Shown here in pieces: positions 61,486 through 64,000 of a stretch of DNA of 64,000 bases. Source of the DNA: JANOYJ01 sp963792485 (GTDB lineage Bacteria > Pseudomonadota > Alphaproteobacteria > Rhizobiales > Rhizobiaceae); assembly GCA_963792485.1 (NCBI GenBank), contig CAWBWL010000008.1, forward strand, positions 1 through 64,000, given 5' to 3'. Numbering within the stretch: the stretch's first letter is position 1; every line of letters begins with the position of its first letter. The notes beneath the pieces were generated by a model. That model did not search any database, was not told where the DNA came from, and saw only the letters and a list, made by a program, of their open reading frames with translations. The translations under genes and the position numbers were made by a program.

Positions 61486-61845
61486 TCAGCCCGCAGGATT
61501 ATAGTTCATCAGCGGCCTGACCTCGATTGTGCCGAACGAGGCTGACGGAATGAGTGCCGCATATTTGAGCGCGGCATCGAGGTCCGGCACATCAACAACG
61601 TAGTAGCCGCCAAGATATTCTTTTGTCTCAGCGAAGGGGCCGTCCATTGTTTCAACCTTGCCGCTTTTCATGTTGAGGGACGTGGCAGTTTCGATCCCGT
61701 GCAGGCTTTCGCCAGCGCGCAGGACACCATCGGACTTCATCTTTTCATTAGCCGAAAAGTAGCCACCCATCATCGCCTGAAACTCTGGCGTACCGTAGGC
61801 GGGCTGGAGAGCCGGGTCGTTATAGATCAGAAGCATGTATTGCAT
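61486..61845 (-). CDS. YCII/DGPF domain protein (partner of ECF sigma factor)
   Basis: A 119-residue ferredoxin-like fold protein. MQYMLLIYNDP opens it and KVETMDGPFAETKEYLGGYY carries the DGPF motif that names the family. Members are recurrent partners of ECF42 sigma factors; they may sense a ligand or enzymatically alter it. It stops 6 bp before the sigma factor gene, so both are co-transcribed. A ribosome site AAGGAATTTTAGTC is upstream. Confidence 0.92.
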   Translation of the reverse strand: MQYMLLIYNDPALQPAYGTPEFQAMMGGYFSANEKMKSDGVLRAGESLHGIETATSLNMKSGKVETMDGPFAETKEYLGGYYVVDVPDLDAALKYAALIPSASFGTIEVRPLMNYNPAG

Positions 61846-61882
61846 GACTAAAATTCCTTTGTCCTTGGGATTTCAGAACGGC

Positions 61883-62275
61883 TCAGTAGCCAGTTGCGAT
61901 ACGGATGAGCGCGATGCCAAGAACGGCGGTTGCCAGAATATTGGTGCCGTTGCCGACGTAGCGCAGGGGGTGATTGGCATTGTCGATCTTAAGACCGAAC
62001 GGATGAGCGATACGCCCGATCAGCAGGAGCACCCCTGCCGCATGAAGCCAAGTGGATCCGGCGCCTTGCGCTTCGGCAAGAATCATCAAGACCAGTACAA
62101 ACGGTACCCATTCAATAAAATTACCGTGACGGCGGATTTTGAGCAGCAGAGCTGGCTGACCCGCATCTCCAATGGATGCATTGAAGGCCGGGCGGGACGA
62201 GGTCACGCCCATCCAGAGAGCGAACCAGATGGCAATGAGCGGCAGGGCGTAGAGTGTGGTGATTGAGAGTGACAT
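61883..62275 (-). CDS. MAPEG family membrane protein
   Basis: A 130-residue, four-helix integral membrane protein. RRHGNFIEWVPFVLVLMILA, with the conserved NFxE-type motif, and LLIGRIAHPFGLKIDNANHP define the family, which includes glutathione transferases of membrane-soluble substrates. Start ATG at 62275 is preceded by the strong site AAGGAGGTACTCCGAT. Same strand as the ECF pair but separated by 37 bp; it may be a target of the sigma factor. Confidence 0.9.
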   Translation of the reverse strand: MSLSITTLYALPLIAIWFALWMGVTSSRPAFNASIGDAGQPALLLKIRRHGNFIEWVPFVLVLMILAEAQGAGSTWLHAAGVLLLIGRIAHPFGLKIDNANHPLRYVGNGTNILATAVLGIALIRIATGY

Positions 62276-62442
62276 ATCGGAGTACCTCCTTTGATTTGTG
62301 TTCCGATACCCCAAGGACGTGGGGTGGAGGCAAATTTCGACACGGAGGAAAAATATTTTTTAGCGCACGAACCACACTGTCAGCTCGGTTAGGTCCGACT
62401 GTTTAGCTCGTCTTAAGTGCCAGAGATTTGTTTGTCCGCCGC

Positions 62443-63423
62443 CTACAAGAATTGCCCAAGAAATTCTTGCACATCCTGCCCCGTCCTGAACAGTCCCAAT
62501 CTCTTGATTTCCCACTCTAGCTTAAGGCCCGAGTTTTCCAGCACACGCGCCCGCACGGTCTCGCCGAGATATTCAAGATCATAGCCATGCGCTGACCCTG
62601 TGTTGATCATGAAATTGCAGTGCATAGGCGACATCTGCGCGCCGCCGACCATGAGGCCCCGGCACCCGGCCTCGTCGATCAGTTTCCAGGCCGAGTGGCC
62701 CGGAGGGTTCTTGAAGGTCGAGCCGCCGGTCTTTTCCCTGATCGGCTGGACCGTCTCGCGATGGTTCTGCACCTCATCCATCTTGGTGCGGATTTCGTCC
62801 TTGTCCGCCTTATAGCCCTCCAAAACGGCTGAGGTGAATATCAAATCCTTGGCCGCGCCCGAATGCCGGTAAGCATAGTCCATATCGGCATTGGACATGA
62901 CGTGCAGTTTGCCTTTGCGGTCCAACGCCCGCACTTCGACAACCCGCTCGCGCGTCTCAACGCCATTGGCTCCGGCATTCATGCGCAATGCGCCGCCAAT
63001 GCCGCCGGGAATGCCGTAATAAAAATGAAATCCGCCAATGCCTGCCTCAAGCGCCAGCGCTGCGACGCGTTTGTCCGGGATCGCAGCCCCTGCCTTGATG
63101 CGGGTGTCGCTGATGACTTCGGCGTCGCCAAACCCCTTGGCGGACAACCGGATCACAACGCCCGGAATACCGCCATCGCGCACCAGAAGATTGGAGCCGA
63201 TGCCAACCGGCAGGACCGGCACGTCTTCCGGCAGGAGCCGCAGGAAATCGGCAAGGTCTTCCTCATCCGCCGGCTGAAACAAAAGCTCGGCCAGCCCGCC
63301 GGCGCGGAACCAGGTGATCTTGTCCATCTCGGCGTTCGGAACCAGACGGCCGCGCAAAGTGTCCATCTTGCCACCAAAGGAGGCAAGCAGCTTCTCGCCA
63401 TCCACCAGGGACGCCCCGATCAT
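62443..63423 (-). CDS. murB: UDP-N-acetylenolpyruvoylglucosamine reductase
   Basis: MurB reduces the enolpyruvyl group to give UDP-MurNAc. The FAD-binding core reads LPVGIGSNLLVRDGGIPGVV, the active-site Tyr/Arg region lies in FHFYYGIPGGIGGALRMNAG and the catalytic Ser in KTGGSTFKNPPGHSAWKLI. The ATG at 63423 overlaps the murC stop by 4 bp, and the longer frame to 63498 is within murC. 326 residues. In this genome murB is followed by non-division genes rather than ddlB. Confidence 0.96.
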   Translation of the reverse strand: MIGASLVDGEKLLASFGGKMDTLRGRLVPNAEMDKITWFRAGGLAELLFQPADEEDLADFLRLLPEDVPVLPVGIGSNLLVRDGGIPGVVIRLSAKGFGDAEVISDTRIKAGAAIPDKRVAALALEAGIGGFHFYYGIPGGIGGALRMNAGANGVETRERVVEVRALDRKGKLHVMSNADMDYAYRHSGAAKDLIFTSAVLEGYKADKDEIRTKMDEVQNHRETVQPIREKTGGSTFKNPPGHSAWKLIDEAGCRGLMVGGAQMSPMHCNFMINTGSAHGYDLEYLGETVRARVLENSGLKLEWEIKRLGLFRTGQDVQEFLGQFL

Positions 63424-64000
63424 GACTTCGCGTCCAAGGCTACGAGCTCTTTGGGCAAGGCATAGGCCCATTGGGTAATGTTGCCGGCGCCGAGGCAAAT
63501 GACAAAGTCATCGGGACCGGCAAGTTGCCTGACCAGCGGCGCGAGCTCTGGCGCGCCGTTGACATACCGCGCGTCACGATGTCCGCCGGAGCGTATCCGC
63601 AAAACCAGCGCTTCAGAATTGATACCCTCGATCGGGTCTTCGCCCGCCGCATAGACTGGCGCGAGTATGACGGTGTCGGCGTCATTGAAACAGGCGGAGA
63701 ATTCATCAAACAGGCTGGCCAAGCGGGTGTAGCGGTGCGGTTGGACGATGGCGATAACCCGGCCCTTGGCTGCATCGCGTGCAGCGCTCAACACAGCCTT
63801 GATCTCTACGGGATGATGACCGTAATCGTCAAAAATTTCAGCACCATTCCATGAACCCGTGTGAGTAAAGCGTCGTTTGACGCCACCAAAACCGGACAGC
63901 CCGCGCTTGATCGCCTCATCGTCAATACCAAGCTCATGGGCGACAGCAATCGCGCCCGTAGCGTTTGACACGTTGTGGCGGCCGGGCATAGGCAGTTTCA
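63420..64000 (-). CDS. murC: UDP-N-acetylmuramate--L-alanine ligase (C-terminal part, cut by edge)
   Basis: MurC adds L-alanine to UDP-MurNAc. Only the C-terminal ~193 residues are in the window and the gene continues beyond 64000. Visible blocks are PGRHNVSNATGAIAVAHELG (central-domain end), FDDYGHHPVEIKAVLSAARD (the Mur ligase C-terminal signature), and CLGAGNITQWAYALPKEL. It overlaps murB by 4 bp, the normal murC-murB coupling. Confidence 0.96.
   Translation of the reverse strand, partial: KLPMPGRHNVSNATGAIAVAHELGIDDEAIKRGLSGFGGVKRRFTHTGSWNGAEIFDDYGHHPVEIKAVLSAARDAAKGRVIAIVQPHRYTRLASLFDEFSACFNDADTVILAPVYAAGEDPIEGINSEALVLRIRSGGHRDARYVNGAPELAPLVRQLAGPDDFVICLGAGNITQWAYALPKELVALDAKS

Noticed and set aside
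1..64000. CRISPR array, rRNA or tRNA genes, prophage structural genes, integrase or complete IS element
   Set aside because: No regular direct repeats with unique spacers, no tRNA fold, and no transposase or integrase motif seen anywhere in the window.

Overview
The window is 64 kb of an alphaproteobacterial chromosome, most likely from a Hyphomicrobiales-type (rhizobial-like) lineage. The support is a circularly permuted two-piece tmRNA next to an alpha-type sspB, the order ftsQ-ftsA-ftsZ-lpxC-bamD-recN-ligA, the pair hflK-hflC-DUF2065 before an HtrA protease, small DUF2853/DUF4169 proteins, high GC, and 'ggtgcgtccttcgagacgcg'-type intergenic repeats. I cannot name a genus.

Layout. 1-8.1 kb: DUF4893 (cut at the left edge), a UPF0303 protein, PilZ, a HerA-like ATPase, a TPR protein, a diguanylate cyclase, miaA, serB and a GNAT enzyme. 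8.2-13.6 kb: an envelope-protease and nucleotide block on the minus strand (thyA-folA, hflK-hflC-DUF2065, degP-like). 13.7-15.6 kb: DUF2853, then the ribosome-rescue locus ssrA-sspB-DUF4169-RHH. 15.6-23 kb: a large AsmA-like protein, an FAD-linked oxidase, a kinase-like protein and a dienelactone hydrolase. 23.2-35 kb is an accessory, mosaic stretch: a UvrD/PcrA helicase gene with about ten frame breaks and a repeat inserted in frame, an AT-rich HEPN (AbiU2-like) gene, a 317-bp tandem repeat array with long inverted repeats, a frame-broken aminopeptidase P and GNAT, azlC/azlD separated by a 93-bp palindromic MITE-like element, and an AT-rich MltR/HEPN-like gene broken by an in-frame stop. 35.0-37.3 kb holds a compact type VI secretion cargo module: an Eag chaperone, a prePAAR effector with a C-terminal deaminase-fold toxin, a putative immunity protein and two translationally coupled followers. 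37.4-48.3 kb: ligA, recN, bamD, lpxC, ftsZ, ftsA, ftsQ and ddlB. 48.6-62.3 kb: about twenty mostly housekeeping genes (prmA, SCO1, cytochrome b561, creA, comF, grxC, nitrilase, ubiG, an ECF sigma factor with its DGPF partner). 62.4-64 kb: murB and murC (cut at the right edge).

How genes work together. The ssrA RNA tags stalled peptides and SspB delivers them to ClpXP. ThyA and FolA recycle folate together. HflKC and the HtrA protease act on inner-membrane and periplasmic quality control. murC/murB/ddlB make peptidoglycan precursors, FtsQAZ divide the cell, and LpxC/BamD build the outer membrane. In most alphaproteobacteria murB directly precedes ddlB; here about 14 kb separates them.

Caution. 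Single-base frame breaks in otherwise well-conserved genes (degP, uvrD, pepP, a GNAT, a methyltransferase), several of them at G or C runs, suggest sequencing or assembly indels rather than true decay. The most interesting biology is the orphan prePAAR deaminase effector module at 35.0-37.3 kb: no T6SS structural gene is present in the window.
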